Origin: CALLVY01 sp937899855
Lineage (GTDB): Bacteria; Bacteroidota; Bacteroidia; Chitinophagales; Saprospiraceae
Reading direction: 5' to 3'
Assembly: GCA_039820405.1 (NCBI GenBank)
Contig: JBCBQC010000063.1
Coordinates: 1-37,836 of the forward strand
DNA length: 37,836 nucleotides
The stretch's first letter is position 1. The number at the start of each line of letters is the position of its first letter. This document shows positions 25,633 to 33,892 of the stretch, piece after piece. The notes under the pieces were generated by a model. The model ran no database searches. It worked only from the letters and a program-made list of their open reading frames with translations, and had not been told where the DNA came from. The translations under genes were made by a program, and so were the position numbers.

Positions 25633-27093
25633 TCAGGAGGGCATCCGGCTCTGTTCGTTGGTGAGGAGCAGGACCACTTTTTCTTCCAACACGCCCAGAC
25701 AGCGGTCGATCCAGGACAGATCGGTACGAAAGCTCAACACCGCCAGGCGAATCCAAAAGACGCCGTCGATGCTGGTGGAGGACAGAAAGACCCGACCGTC
25801 GCGACGAACCTCGTCGACCAAGCGACGGTTAAAGGCATCGACATCGCCCTGGGGAGGACGGTAGCGATAGATCATCACCGAGAGTTCGGGTGGGGGGCCC
25901 ACTTCAAAGCCCAGTTGTTGGACCCGCTGGTAAAAGTAGCGGCAAAGCCAGAGCTTTTGACTGAGGGTAGCGCGGAAGGTATTGACGCCGTATAGTTGGA
26001 GGGCCAACCACATCCGCAGGCCGCGGAAATGCTTGGTCAGCTCGGGCGAGAGATCGGCCGGACTGAGCTCGGCATCGGCACCGATGGTGTCTTGCATGTA
26101 ATTGGCCAGGTAGTAGTGGGTATCGCGGAGGGCGGCCACGTCGCGAATTAGGAGCGCGCCGGTACCGTAGGCCAAAAAGAGGCCCTTGTGGGGATCGATG
26201 GTGATGGAATCGGCGCGTTCGATGCCCTTAAAGTCGGCTCGAACTTCGGGAGCGAGGAGGAAAAAGCCGCCGTAGGCGGCGTCGACGTGAAACCAGAGGT
26301 CTTCCCGCTGGGCCAGATCGGCCAATTCATCGAGCGGATCGATGGCACCGGTATCGGTGGTTCCACCGGAGGCGACCAATAGAAAGGGGCGCAGTCCGGC
26401 CGCCCGGTCGGCGGCAACTTGGCGGCGCAAATCGTCGAGGTCCATCCGGAAACGCTCGTCGACCCGAACGTAGCGCAGGGGCGCTTCTCCCAGCCCGGCG
26501 ATACGCAGCGCCTTTTGGATGGAATGGTGTACTTGGGCAGTGAGATAGATGGGGGAGTTAGGGATGTCGGCCGCACGGACTTTTCGGGCGTCCCGGGCCG
26601 TGGCGATGGCGGTGAGGTTGGCGATGGAGCCACCGGAGGCCAAATTGCCCAGGGCGGTATCGGGGTAGCCTACGAGGCGACACATCCAGCGGATGAGTTG
26701 GTTTTCCATCCGTACGGCACCGGGGCTGGCGAAGAAGATACCGGAATAGCGATTGGTGACGGCGGCCAGGTAATCGCCGAGCGCCGTGGCGTAGACCCCC
26801 CCACCGGGGATGTAGGCCAGGTGGCCACCCGAGGCCGGGTTGAGGCCGGGGCCGTCTACGTTTTCCCGCAGTACCGCCAGGAGTTCGCTCAGGTCGCGCC
26901 CTTCTTCGGGGACGGGCCAATCGAGCAAGCCACTGCCCTTGTCTTCGGTTTCGACGTAGGCGGGCGTCTCGGCAACACTACTCAAAAAACCATCCGCATA
27001 ATCCTGCACCAAGCGGTTCCAGTCGGCCCGCAAGGCGGGGTCGGGGTCTAAGCCCCGCGCAATTATTTCCAGCTGTTTGATTTTTTCCCTCAT
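25633..27093 (-). CDS. PLP-dependent group II amino-acid decarboxylase
   Basis: 486 residues, normal length for aromatic-L-amino-acid/glutamate-type decarboxylases. Motifs: GHLAYIPGGG (~90), a Gly/Ser-rich phosphate-binding segment GNLASGGSIANLTAI (~149), AQVHHS (His189/190, ring stacking), FHVDAAYGGF (Asp271 contacts the pyridine nitrogen) and ITIDPHKGLFLAYG, with Lys303 as the PLP Schiff-base residue. The Asp-Pro-His-Lys form is usual in the DOPA/tyrosine decarboxylase branch. Exact substrate (aromatic amino acid, aspartate, glutamate) cannot be assigned. It is transcribed divergently from the DinB-like gene; their starts are 61 bases apart. Confidence 0.88.
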   Translation of the reverse strand: MREKIKQLEIIARGLDPDPALRADWNRLVQDYADGFLSSVAETPAYVETEDKGSGLLDWPVPEEGRDLSELLAVLRENVDGPGLNPASGGHLAYIPGGGVYATALGDYLAAVTNRYSGIFFASPGAVRMENQLIRWMCRLVGYPDTALGNLASGGSIANLTAIATARDARKVRAADIPNSPIYLTAQVHHSIQKALRIAGLGEAPLRYVRVDERFRMDLDDLRRQVAADRAAGLRPFLLVASGGTTDTGAIDPLDELADLAQREDLWFHVDAAYGGFFLLAPEVRADFKGIERADSITIDPHKGLFLAYGTGALLIRDVAALRDTHYYLANYMQDTIGADAELSPADLSPELTKHFRGLRMWLALQLYGVNTFRATLSQKLWLCRYFYQRVQQLGFEVGPPPELSVMIYRYRPPQGDVDAFNRRLVDEVRRDGRVFLSSTSIDGVFWIRLAVLSFRTDLSWIDRCLGVLEEKVVLLLTNEQSRMPS

Positions 27094-27122
27094 GATCCTA
27101 AAGCTAAACTTATTCCAACACT

Positions 27123-27130
27123 TATTTTTG
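27123..27130 (+). promoter_or_regulatory. Bacteroidota -7 box for the DinB-like gene
   Basis: TATTTTTG is a perfect TAnnTTTG, 24 bases before the ATG at 27155. On the opposite strand two near-matches (TAAGTTTA and TAGCTTTA) could serve the divergent decarboxylase gene. Confidence 0.45.
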
Positions 27131-27154
27131 CTACGTTAGCCAAAAAAAGAATCC

Positions 27155-27601
27155 ATGGAGCTGCAAGCGCAATTTTTACACTACTTTGATCTTCCCCTCC
27201 AACAACTGCGGAGGGAACTGGATGCTTACCACGAGGAAGGTGACTTGTGGATCGTCACCCCCGGGATTGTCAATTCCGGGGGCAATTTGATCGTCCACCT
27301 CCTGGGCAATCTCAATCACTACATCGGTCATTACCTGGGCAATACGGGCTACCTCCGCCAACGCCCCCGGGAATTCTCAGTGACCGGGGTGCCCCGCGAA
27401 CACCTGCGCGCAGAAATTGCCGCTACCCAGCAGATGCTGGCCACCGTCCTCCCCAGCCTGACGGACCTGGACCGCCCCTACCCCAGCGCAGAAGCCAGTA
27501 AGCAAGGGAGCGTCCGCTTTATCCTCTTCCAATTGCTCAATCACCTCAACTACCACCTGGGACAGGTCAATTACCACCGCCGTTTGCTAGCCCGATCTTA
27601 G
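27155..27601 (+). CDS. DinB-superfamily protein
   Basis: 148 residues. The DinB fold is a four-helix bundle with three metal-coordinating histidines; many members are thiol-dependent (bacillithiol, mycothiol) transferases. Here GNLIVHLLGNLNHYIGHYLG gives His residues at about 48, 54 and 58, and the C-terminal helix LLNHLNYHLGQVNYHRRLL gives several more. The sequence begins with FLHYFDLPLQQLRREL, the usual first helix. No signal peptide. It is likely a cytoplasmic DinB/DUF1572-type protein; the exact thiol or substrate is unknown. Confidence 0.78.
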   Translation: MELQAQFLHYFDLPLQQLRRELDAYHEEGDLWIVTPGIVNSGGNLIVHLLGNLNHYIGHYLGNTGYLRQRPREFSVTGVPREHLRAEIAATQQMLATVLPSLTDLDRPYPSAEASKQGSVRFILFQLLNHLNYHLGQVNYHRRLLARS

Positions 27602-28007
27602 TGGGCGTTGGGAGCATGATTCAATAGGTGATTTGGAGACCAGATGCTATTTCGCCCACTGGGCGGGACCCCGCCCTCAAGGTACTGACACAACAGCCCC
27701 CCTTTGCGCAAACTGTACTAAGGCACAGCTCCGCTACCCAGACCCAGGCTCCTAATCCTGGTCGTGGAAAAATAAGCTTCTTCTCCATGATCTAGAACTA
27801 GGAAAAGGCCCTACATAGACGCTTTTGAGGAGTAAATTCCATAAAATACATATCGAAATATATAATGGGGTGCGCTGGAAGCCTTGAAAAATAAAGGAAA
27901 AATTTTTTCAAAAAAGTTGCCCTAGTATTTAAAAAATCATTCTAGTCCTGACATTGTAACCCCTCTAACGCCAGGGGAGCGTTCCCCCACCGGAGTGCCT
28001 ATCCCCC
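27602..28007. other. 406-base intergenic region
   Basis: No gene is apparent. A GC-rich inverted repeat GGGCGGG/CCCGCCC (27661–27676) lies 60 bases after the DinB-like stop and may act as a transcription end. The stretch from about 27840 to 27960 is AT-rich with runs of A and T. A CCAGG-CTCCTAAT-CCTGG stem near 27744–27761 vaguely recalls an anticodon arm, but no tRNA cloverleaf can be built around it. Confidence 0.4.
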
Positions 28008-29312
28008 TCAATCCCTCGTCCAAAATTCCAAGAGAAAGGGTTGGAGCTGAATGCCATTTTCCAGGCGAAAATTATTGGAAATCAGAATTTGGTAATGCCG
28101 CTGTGGTTCCAGCTCGGCGCGGATGGTCCAGGACTGGCCGTCCTCCGACCAGCGCCGATCGGGACTCAGCGACGGAAACGTAGCCGCTCCTCCCTCTCCG
28201 TAATCGACCCCCGTATGGTAGCCATTGAGGGGTTCGGAAAAGAAAAAGGTGAGGTCGCGCGTTCCCGGGGCCACCTGCCGACTCCCATTTTCCACCCCCT
28301 CCGTACGGACCACCCGCGGTCGGGCCGCCTCGTAGCTGTCGTACAACTCCTGAATGGGTCGACTCAGGTAGCCCGTCGCATCCACAAAAGCCAGGAGGGC
28401 TGCCTCGTCGGCGTAGTCCAGCTCGATCATGGTCTTGATGGCCGCCTGCTTATCCGCAGCGGCCTCGTAATAGCGCTGGGCCATGCCGTAACCCACGGCG
28501 TAGCCCAGGTCGCGTTCGCCAAAGATGGTATTGGTACTCCACAGCCACTGGTAAGTGCGGTAAGTCAGATAGAGGTCACGTTCAAACTGATCGCGAACCC
28601 GTTCGTAGTGCGCTTCCCCAAAGGCGATGGCGCTGAGGTAGGAGGCCTTACCCGTGGCTAGGGTCGCCACAAACTCGGCGATGCCTTCGTAAACGCAGTA
28701 GGCCAGGAGGTGATCCACAAAATCGTGCTGCTGGGTGTGGACGTATTCGTGGGTACAGAGGAGGGCTAGATCCTCGATGGGATTGTGAAGGTCGTTGAAG
28801 GTTCGGGGGTGCTCGGGCAGCTCCTGGGTGTCGACGGCCTTGCTGGATAGGGCCATCTCGCTCCCAATCAAAATCTGTTGATCGAGGATGGTTCCGTTGG
28901 TGCGAAAAATGCCCATCAGAAAGTAGATGGGCACCGGACGGAGGTCGGGATAGTGCGCCCGCAACTGTGCGATACTTTGCTCGATATCGGGATAGTGGCG
29001 TGCGATGTCTTCGGTGTTGGCGCGGAGCGAGTTCCAGAATTTGGGATAACGCCGGATGGCGTCGAGGTACTCCGCGGGCGTGTAGCGTCGGGCCTCCATC
29101 AGGGCTAGGAGGCCCGGACTGGCGGGCTCCAGGAAATGCTCTTGCAGGTACTGGGCTTGCAACAGCGTATCGCTGGTGGTATTGATTTGGTCGTAGGCCC
29201 GCCAAAAGTTGGTCACGTCCTGGGTGATAAAGCTTTGCCCGGGGGGCGATTGGCAGGTGCTCAAGATCAGGAGAAGCGGGATAAGGAGGAGAAGTAAACG
29301 ACTAAAATTCAT
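28008..29312 (-). CDS. secreted lipoprotein metalloprotease-like protein with HExxH and C-terminal Ig-like domain
   Basis: 434 residues. The signal sequence ends in Leu-Ser-Thr-Cys (Cys20), a lipobox. A helical N-terminal part (~30–170) precedes CTHEYVHTQQH, a zinc-binding HExxH (His188, Glu189, His192); YEGIAEFVA about 20 residues later offers a candidate third ligand, as in gluzincin-type or DUF2268-like proteases. Residues ~335–434 form a beta-sandwich like the Big_5 Ig domain (RDLTFFFSEPLNGY, SWTIRAELEPQRHYQI). An extracytoplasmic, membrane-anchored protease is likely; substrate unknown. A perfect -7 box lies 49 bases upstream. Confidence 0.78.
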   Translation of the reverse strand: MNFSRLLLLLIPLLLILSTCQSPPGQSFITQDVTNFWRAYDQINTTSDTLLQAQYLQEHFLEPASPGLLALMEARRYTPAEYLDAIRRYPKFWNSLRANTEDIARHYPDIEQSIAQLRAHYPDLRPVPIYFLMGIFRTNGTILDQQILIGSEMALSSKAVDTQELPEHPRTFNDLHNPIEDLALLCTHEYVHTQQHDFVDHLLAYCVYEGIAEFVATLATGKASYLSAIAFGEAHYERVRDQFERDLYLTYRTYQWLWSTNTIFGERDLGYAVGYGMAQRYYEAAADKQAAIKTMIELDYADEAALLAFVDATGYLSRPIQELYDSYEAARPRVVRTEGVENGSRQVAPGTRDLTFFFSEPLNGYHTGVDYGEGGAATFPSLSPDRRWSEDGQSWTIRAELEPQRHYQILISNNFRLENGIQLQPFLLEFWTRD

Positions 29313-29360
29313 CGCGACGTTTTTGTGGTTTCCATAAATGGGTCATCGAATTGACAACGG

Positions 29361-29368
29361 CAAAGATA
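29361..29368 (-). promoter_or_regulatory. Bacteroidota -7 box for the metalloprotease-like gene
   Basis: The minus strand reads TATCTTTG (perfect TAnnTTTG), 49 bases before the ATG at 29312. The plus-strand neighbour has an identical box at 29453–29460, so this is a divergent promoter pair. Confidence 0.5.
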
Positions 29369-29452
29369 CGGAGAACGGCTCACTGGCCCTTAATTCCCCC
29401 AAAGGAGTCCGAGGGTAGCAATTATTTCCGTAAAGGTGCAACCCCAACGTGC

Positions 29453-29460
29453 TATCTTTG
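29453..29460 (+). promoter_or_regulatory. Bacteroidota -7 box for the DUF2807 gene
   Basis: TATCTTTG is a perfect TAnnTTTG, 34 bases before the ATG at 29495. It lies inside an upstream extension of the frame, which supports the short start. Confidence 0.55.
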
Positions 29461-29494
29461 TCTATCCATAAAAATCCTAATCAAAACAGCTAAA

Positions 29495-30229
29495 ATGAAG
29501 AAAGCACTCTCAATCGCAATTTGCTGGAGCCTCGTACTCTTAATCAGCAGCAACCTACAAGCCCAAAAGAGAACCATCACCGGAGAAGGCCCGATGGTAA
29601 CGGTCGATTTCGACCTCGATGAATTTACCGAACTGGCGGTCAGTATGGCGGCAATCGTCACGATCACCCAGGGGAACGACCAAAAGGTCACGGTCACCGG
29701 CCAACGCAACATCCTCGACCGGCTCTCGCGTCGGGTACGTGGGGAAACCTGGTACATCGGACCAGACGATGATCGATGGAGAATGCGCGATTACAAACGG
29801 ATTGAAGTAAAAATTACGATGGCCCAACTCAATGCCCTGGCCATCAGTGGGTCCGGTACTGTCCAAACGACCAATCACTTCAAGACCAACCGCACCTTCG
29901 AGCTGGCCATCAGCGGATCGGGTGATGCGGAGCTCAGTCTCGACGCGGTCGGCTTCGAGGTATCCATCAGCGGATCGGGCAATGCTATCCTCCAAGGCTC
30001 GGGCAACAACATCGAAGTCAATATCGCGGGCTCGGGCAACTTGAAGGCGGCCGATCTCAAGGTCAAGACTTGTGAAGTGAATACGGCGGGTTCGGGCAAA
30101 ACCGAGATTGCGGTGAGCGAAAGCTTGGAAGCCTCCCTGGTCGGCAGCGGCAACGTGTACTACCAAGGCAGCCCCAAAGTCCGGGTATCCAGCGTGGGCT
30201 CGGGACGGGTGATTGCCATGTCGGAATAG
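29495..30229 (+). CDS. secreted DUF2807 (head GIN domain) protein
   Basis: 244 residues from the ATG at 29495. A longer frame to 29351 is rejected because Met-Lys-Lys-Ala-Leu-Ser plus a hydrophobic run ending in Leu-Gln-Ala-Gln is a proper signal peptide, and a -7 box lies upstream. The mature part is a beta-helix-like DUF2807 domain: repeated short turns with Gly-Ser-Gly (ISGSGTVQT, ISGSGDAELS, ISGSGNAIL, IAGSGNLKA, VGSGNVYY). The family is described as putative autotransporter-adhesin-like; it is widespread in Bacteroidota envelopes. Exact role unknown. Confidence 0.88.
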   Translation: MKKALSIAICWSLVLLISSNLQAQKRTITGEGPMVTVDFDLDEFTELAVSMAAIVTITQGNDQKVTVTGQRNILDRLSRRVRGETWYIGPDDDRWRMRDYKRIEVKITMAQLNALAISGSGTVQTTNHFKTNRTFELAISGSGDAELSLDAVGFEVSISGSGNAILQGSGNNIEVNIAGSGNLKAADLKVKTCEVNTAGSGKTEIAVSESLEASLVGSGNVYYQGSPKVRVSSVGSGRVIAMSE

Positions 30230-30349
30230 CGAGAACCGCCCAAAGCCCCCATCAAACACCAGTACTTTTTTACACCTCAATTTTATCTTTCGGGACCAGC
30301 GGGCATTGTCCAGCTGGTCTCCTTGGTTGAGGCGTACTCCCTCGGGGGC

Positions 30350-31366
30350 TTAAACCAACTTGACGTACTTGCCCGATACCCACTTGTCGAGAAAGTCGAT
30401 GCGGTACCAGCCATTCTTGTGTTGGTCATAAATCGTTACCTTGGTATCCTTGAGCAGCGAGGTGATCTTGCGGTATTCCCGACCCGGCCCGGTGCGTACA
30501 CTGAGCCCCTTGGGATCTTCGTCGATGATGACGCCCTTCCAGATTTTGCGCAGGAAATAGGACGATACCCAACGCTTGTCCTTCCCCGTAGAGATCCGGG
30601 TCCAACGGCCTTTTTTCTCGTAGATGTCAACATTCGTTCCGCGGTTGATCTTACCCATATTGCGAAAACGCGCTCCCGGTCCCTTGCGCACATTGAGGCT
30701 ATTGGCCCGCACCACGATGGCGTAGCCGATGGGGTCCTCTACGATGCGGTCGCGGAAGACTTCCTCAAACTCGGGGAAGCCCTTGAGGTCTTTTTCGATC
30801 AAGGGCAGCAGGTTTTCCTTAAAGTCCTTCATCTTATTGCCCCCAAAGAAGTTGGTCCCGGGGCAGGACTTGGTATTGCCCGAACCACCGGTTTTCTGAA
30901 GGGTCGATAGGTCGAACCAGTGGTGGTAGACGTTGTGGTCGGTATTGGGTACGAGGCCAAACACGAGGTTGAGCACCGAATTGACGTGGACGACGGTACG
31001 GCGGTGTTGCTCGGTCATGACGTCTTTGCGTTTGTCAAAATTACCGAGGTGTTCCACGCAGATGGCCTCGTCATTGTGGCCTTTGATGCCGGCGGGCGCA
31101 CGCTCAAAGGGGCGGGTGCCTACGATGATCATGCCGTCGGGAAAGGTGGTGATGTGCTGCCCAATATCGGACCAACCCCGTTGGTTGACGTGAAAGTTTT
31201 TCATCCCCTGGACCTGCTCGAAATGGTTGTCGTTGAAGGTGGTGTAATCGGGCAACCAAGTGTGGTGATTCTGGATCATGGTGACCTTGCGATTGATGGT
31301 CTGCCTCATCATCCATTTTTTGAATTCGGATCGTTTGAGCAGGATGAAGCCGTTGCGGGTTTTCAT
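30350..31366 (-). CDS. N-acetylmuramoyl-L-alanine amidase-like protein with two bacterial SH3 domains
   Basis: 338 residues from the ATG at 31366; the longer frame to 31498 would start inside a Pro/Cys-rich leader. The N-terminal ~180 residues look like a PGRP/amidase_2 domain: MIQNHHTWLPDY (His34/35), VYHHWFD (His148/149) and KSCPG (Cys168) are the expected His-His-Cys zinc ligands. Then come two SH3b domains (~217–275 and ~285–338), each with a Leu-Asn/Ser-Val-Arg-x-Gly-Pro-Gly motif. The enzyme would cut the amide between muramic acid and L-alanine. No signal peptide is seen, unusual for a self-wall enzyme and reminiscent of endolysin-like or otherwise released proteins. Confidence 0.78.
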   Translation of the reverse strand: MKTRNGFILLKRSEFKKWMMRQTINRKVTMIQNHHTWLPDYTTFNDNHFEQVQGMKNFHVNQRGWSDIGQHITTFPDGMIIVGTRPFERAPAGIKGHNDEAICVEHLGNFDKRKDVMTEQHRRTVVHVNSVLNLVFGLVPNTDHNVYHHWFDLSTLQKTGGSGNTKSCPGTNFFGGNKMKDFKENLLPLIEKDLKGFPEFEEVFRDRIVEDPIGYAIVVRANSLNVRKGPGARFRNMGKINRGTNVDIYEKKGRWTRISTGKDKRWVSSYFLRKIWKGVIIDEDPKGLSVRTGPGREYRKITSLLKDTKVTIYDQHKNGWYRIDFLDKWVSGKYVKLV

Positions 31367-31482
31367 ATCGGGAGGTTTTTTAGGTGATGGCAAAGGGCAG
31401 TCGACCACCGGAGGATCGCACTTGCTTGGCCTAAAATAGAAACTCCCCCTCATATGCCAAAATTTTATCAAGTTTGAATACG

Positions 31483-31514
31483 AAAAACCCCGAGACACCG
31501 CAGGGTGCTCGGGG
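31483..31514 (-). terminator. Rho-independent terminator of the coiled-coil protein gene
   Basis: On the minus strand CCCCGAG and CTCGGGG arms (7 bp) plus an inner 4-bp extension with one bulge are followed by TTTTT. It lies 31 bases after the stop of the 31546–32217 gene. A textbook intrinsic terminator. Confidence 0.88.
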
Positions 31515-31545
31515 CTGGGGACTATAGTTGTTTAATTTTCCCGCG

Positions 31546-32217
31546 CTACTTGAGCGCATTCAGTTTTCCCTTCAGGTCTTTGATGAGCCGCTGCTGGCTT
31601 TCGATCTCGACCTCTTTGGTCTTCTGATCCGCCTGCACCTCGGCAATTTTTTGCTTGGCCTCCTCGATTTTCTTTTCGTACTTGACGATATCCGCTTCCG
31701 CCCCGCTTTCTTCCTTCTCCAAGCCCGATAATTCGCCATTCAGCTTTTTCAGGGCCGCCTCCTGCACCTTGATCTCCTCCTCCATCGCAGTCCGCGAAAT
31801 CGACAAACGGAAATTTTCGAGCATCGTCATCGCCACGGGATACCGATCGGGATGAGTCGCCGCAGAAAGGTAGGCCCCCCCCAAATCAAACCACACCAGC
31901 AACTCACTACCGTCCTCTTTCTTGAGTACCTTGGCGTATACATCGACGGTGTTGCTGCTCATGTCCTTGATCTCCGCATCGTCGGTAAAAAATTCACTGT
32001 TCTTCTTCAGTTCCTTGGTCTTGCCCTTGTACTTTTTGATAAACTTAGTCCAGGCCTCCTCCACCGTCTTGGTATCGGTACTTTTGATAAAGACCGCGAG
32101 CGCCGGATGGTTGCCCTGACTCATGACCATGGACTTGGTGTTGACCTGGGCGTTTAGAAAAAGGACGGTACCCAGTAGGGGGAGCAAAGCAATCAATTTT
32201 TTCATACCATTTTTCAT
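31546..32217 (-). CDS. secreted protein with C-terminal coiled coil, unknown function
   Basis: 223 residues from the ATG at 32217 (a second Met at 32205). The signal peptide has lysines, then a hydrophobic run ending in Leu-Asn-Ala-Gln. Residues ~25–125 form a small domain (LAVFIKSTDTKTVEEAW, ELLVWFDLGGAYLSA); residues ~140–223 are Glu/Lys/Leu-rich and predict a long coiled coil, which may mediate oligomerisation. I do not recognise a named family. It lies between two unrelated genes, has a perfect terminator after it and a perfect palindrome 37 bases before its start. Confidence 0.68.
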   Translation of the reverse strand: MKNGMKKLIALLPLLGTVLFLNAQVNTKSMVMSQGNHPALAVFIKSTDTKTVEEAWTKFIKKYKGKTKELKKNSEFFTDDAEIKDMSSNTVDVYAKVLKKEDGSELLVWFDLGGAYLSAATHPDRYPVAMTMLENFRLSISRTAMEEEIKVQEAALKKLNGELSGLEKEESGAEADIVKYEKKIEEAKQKIAEVQADQKTKEVEIESQQRLIKDLKGKLNALK

Positions 32218-32253
32218 ACTATCAGTTTTAGCGTTAACTGGAGGTGAAGTTGG

Positions 32254-32272
32254 GCACCGAATCATTCGGTGC
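32254..32272. repeat. 19-bp perfect inverted repeat upstream of the coiled-coil protein gene
   Basis: GCACCGAAT-C-ATTCGGTGC has nine-base arms around one base. It sits 37 bases upstream of the ATG at 32217 and about 105 bases after the stop of the serine hydrolase gene. It may be an operator for a dimeric regulator or a hairpin in the leader; no T-run follows. Confidence 0.45.
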
Positions 32273-32378
32273 ACTCCAGGAATTTACGACTTTAGGACGC
32301 AGCCGGAAGAAAAGGTCACACTTTTGCCCCGGCCCCCTACTTCACTGTACGCAGCTAGCCCCCCAAATGTTGGCGGAA

Positions 32379-33524
32379 CTAACGAATTATTCCGTCGTCG
32401 TTGAGGATGTCCATCAGGCGGTGCGCCTGTCGCTGGGCCCGTCCCTCTCCGAGGTTCGATAGGCAGATGACGGTGAGTTTTTTTGCGGGAAAGCGCATAA
32501 AATAAGCACTAAAGCCCCAGTCCCCCCCTTCGTACCACACGATTTCTTCCCCGTTAAAATCACCAAAGACCAAACCAAAAGCATCGTTTTGCTTGTCGTG
32601 TTTGAACTTCATACGGTGGTGCATCAACTCGTAAAACGCATCGCCACCAAAGGTGCGGGTCTCGAAATTGTCAAACCACTTTTTTAAATCCGCCAGCGAA
32701 GTGTAGACCCCACTGCCGCCGTAGTGGGGCGAGTGGCGCTGGATTTGGACGTAGCCCGTGGTATCGCGGTGCTTGAGGTAGCCACTTTCGTACAACCAAT
32801 CGATGTTGTCCGGGGTCCGTGGATTGTAGCCCAAGACGCGATTGGGGATGACTTCGAAAAGGTCGTCGTTGACGAGGCTGTGTTGCATGCCCAGGGGAGC
32901 GAAGAGCCGCTCGCGGACGAAGGTCGCAAAACGCTGACCACTGACGGCCTCCACGATGGCGGTGAGTACCTGGTAATCGATGTTGCTGTAGGACCAGCGC
33001 GTACCGGGTTTGAAATTGAGCTGCCCCTGATTCATGACCGCGGCGATGGTCGTGTCGATACTAAAGTAGTGGAGGGAGCTCCAATCGCTGCCGTTGGCGC
33101 GGGGCAGTTGGTAGTATTCGGGCAGGCCACTGGTCATGTAAACGAGGTGCTTGACGCGGATGCTGCGGGTGTGGGGAGGCAAATCGGGCAGGTGATCGCC
33201 GATCTTATCCTCCAACGATAGCTTACCGTCGAGGATCAACAGCGCGATGGCGGCGGCGGTAAATTGCTTGGAAAGGGAGGCAACGTTGAATACCGATTCC
33301 GAATGGAGGGCCAGGTCGTATTCCAGATTACCTCGCCCGTAGGCTTGCTGCAGTACCCATTCCCCGTTCTGGATAACACCGATTACGTAACCGGGGCCAG
33401 CGGGCGAAACGTGGGAGAATAACTGATCGACCTTGGCCTGGGTGGCAGCGGGCAGCGAATCCTGGGCCAGCAGTTGGGACGCTAACATTGCGAACGCAAC
33501 GAAAAAGAAGAGGCAGTACTTCAT
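32379..33524 (-). CDS. secreted serine hydrolase (beta-lactamase / penicillin-binding-protein-like)
   Basis: 381 residues from the ATG at 33524; an upstream extension to 33590 is rejected because the Met at 33524 starts a clean signal peptide ending in Leu-Leu-Ala-Gln. The active-site motifs of the class C beta-lactamase superfamily are present: SLSK (Ser83, Lys86), YSN (Tyr179, Asn181) and a GGDWGFSAY segment near residue 350 in place of the KTG box. MTSGLPEYYQL (~130) is a further family mark. Members include esterases, D-aminopeptidases and lactamases; true lactamase activity is not implied. A perfect -7 box lies just upstream. Confidence 0.88.
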   Translation of the reverse strand: MKYCLFFFVAFAMLASQLLAQDSLPAATQAKVDQLFSHVSPAGPGYVIGVIQNGEWVLQQAYGRGNLEYDLALHSESVFNVASLSKQFTAAAIALLILDGKLSLEDKIGDHLPDLPPHTRSIRVKHLVYMTSGLPEYYQLPRANGSDWSSLHYFSIDTTIAAVMNQGQLNFKPGTRWSYSNIDYQVLTAIVEAVSGQRFATFVRERLFAPLGMQHSLVNDDLFEVIPNRVLGYNPRTPDNIDWLYESGYLKHRDTTGYVQIQRHSPHYGGSGVYTSLADLKKWFDNFETRTFGGDAFYELMHHRMKFKHDKQNDAFGLVFGDFNGEEIVWYEGGDWGFSAYFMRFPAKKLTVICLSNLGEGRAQRQAHRLMDILNDDGIIR

Positions 33525-33568
33525 CGTTTTTACTTTTATTTTGGGTAATGATTTTGGTGGAGATAATT

Positions 33569-33576
33569 CAAAAATA
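33569..33576 (-). promoter_or_regulatory. Bacteroidota -7 box for the serine hydrolase gene
   Basis: The minus strand reads TATTTTTG (perfect TAnnTTTG), 45 bases before the ATG at 33524, supporting that start. Confidence 0.5.
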
Positions 33577-33697
33577 GGGCCTCCGCTCAAAAAGAACGAT
33601 TAACAGTCGGATTACCCACACGAATTGACGGCTAGTGGCGGAGTGGGTGCCCGCTGGAAGTCATCAAAGGCCACACTCATCAAGTATAAAAACATAC

Positions 33698-33715
33698 ATT
33701 AAATTAAAATTTAAT
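33698..33715. repeat. AT-rich inverted repeat upstream of the sdp promoter
   Basis: ATTAAAT-TAAA-ATTTAAT forms seven-base arms with a four-base centre. It ends eight bases before the TTG of the -33 element of the sdp promoter. Either a regulator site or an AT-rich upstream promoter element. Confidence 0.4.
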
Positions 33716-33723
33716 ACTCCCCC

Positions 33724-33754
33724 TTGCATGTGGTGGCTTTTCTGGCTAGTTTTG
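33724..33754 (+). promoter_or_regulatory. promoter of the sdpC–sdpA–sdpB cluster
   Basis: TTG at 33724–33726 and TAGTTTTG at 33747–33754 match the Bacteroidota -33 and -7 elements with a 20-base spacer. This is the best two-part promoter in the window. It gives a leader of about 130 bases before the ATG at 33893. Confidence 0.6.
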
Positions 33755-33892
33755 TAATTCCCAATTAACACTTCTCGCGTGTTGTTCTGAGTCCATTACG
33801 ACCCTCTCTAGTCAAAACAATTTACTTAAGCAAAATTCAGGTAACGTCCAGCAATAGACTTATTCTATTCCCTTAAACTAAATTCTAAAACT

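Noticed and set aside
27700..27790. tRNA-like stem (CCAGG-CTCCTAAT-CCTGG) resembling an anticodon arm
   Set aside because: The loop is one base too long for a tRNA and no acceptor, D or T arm can be built around it.
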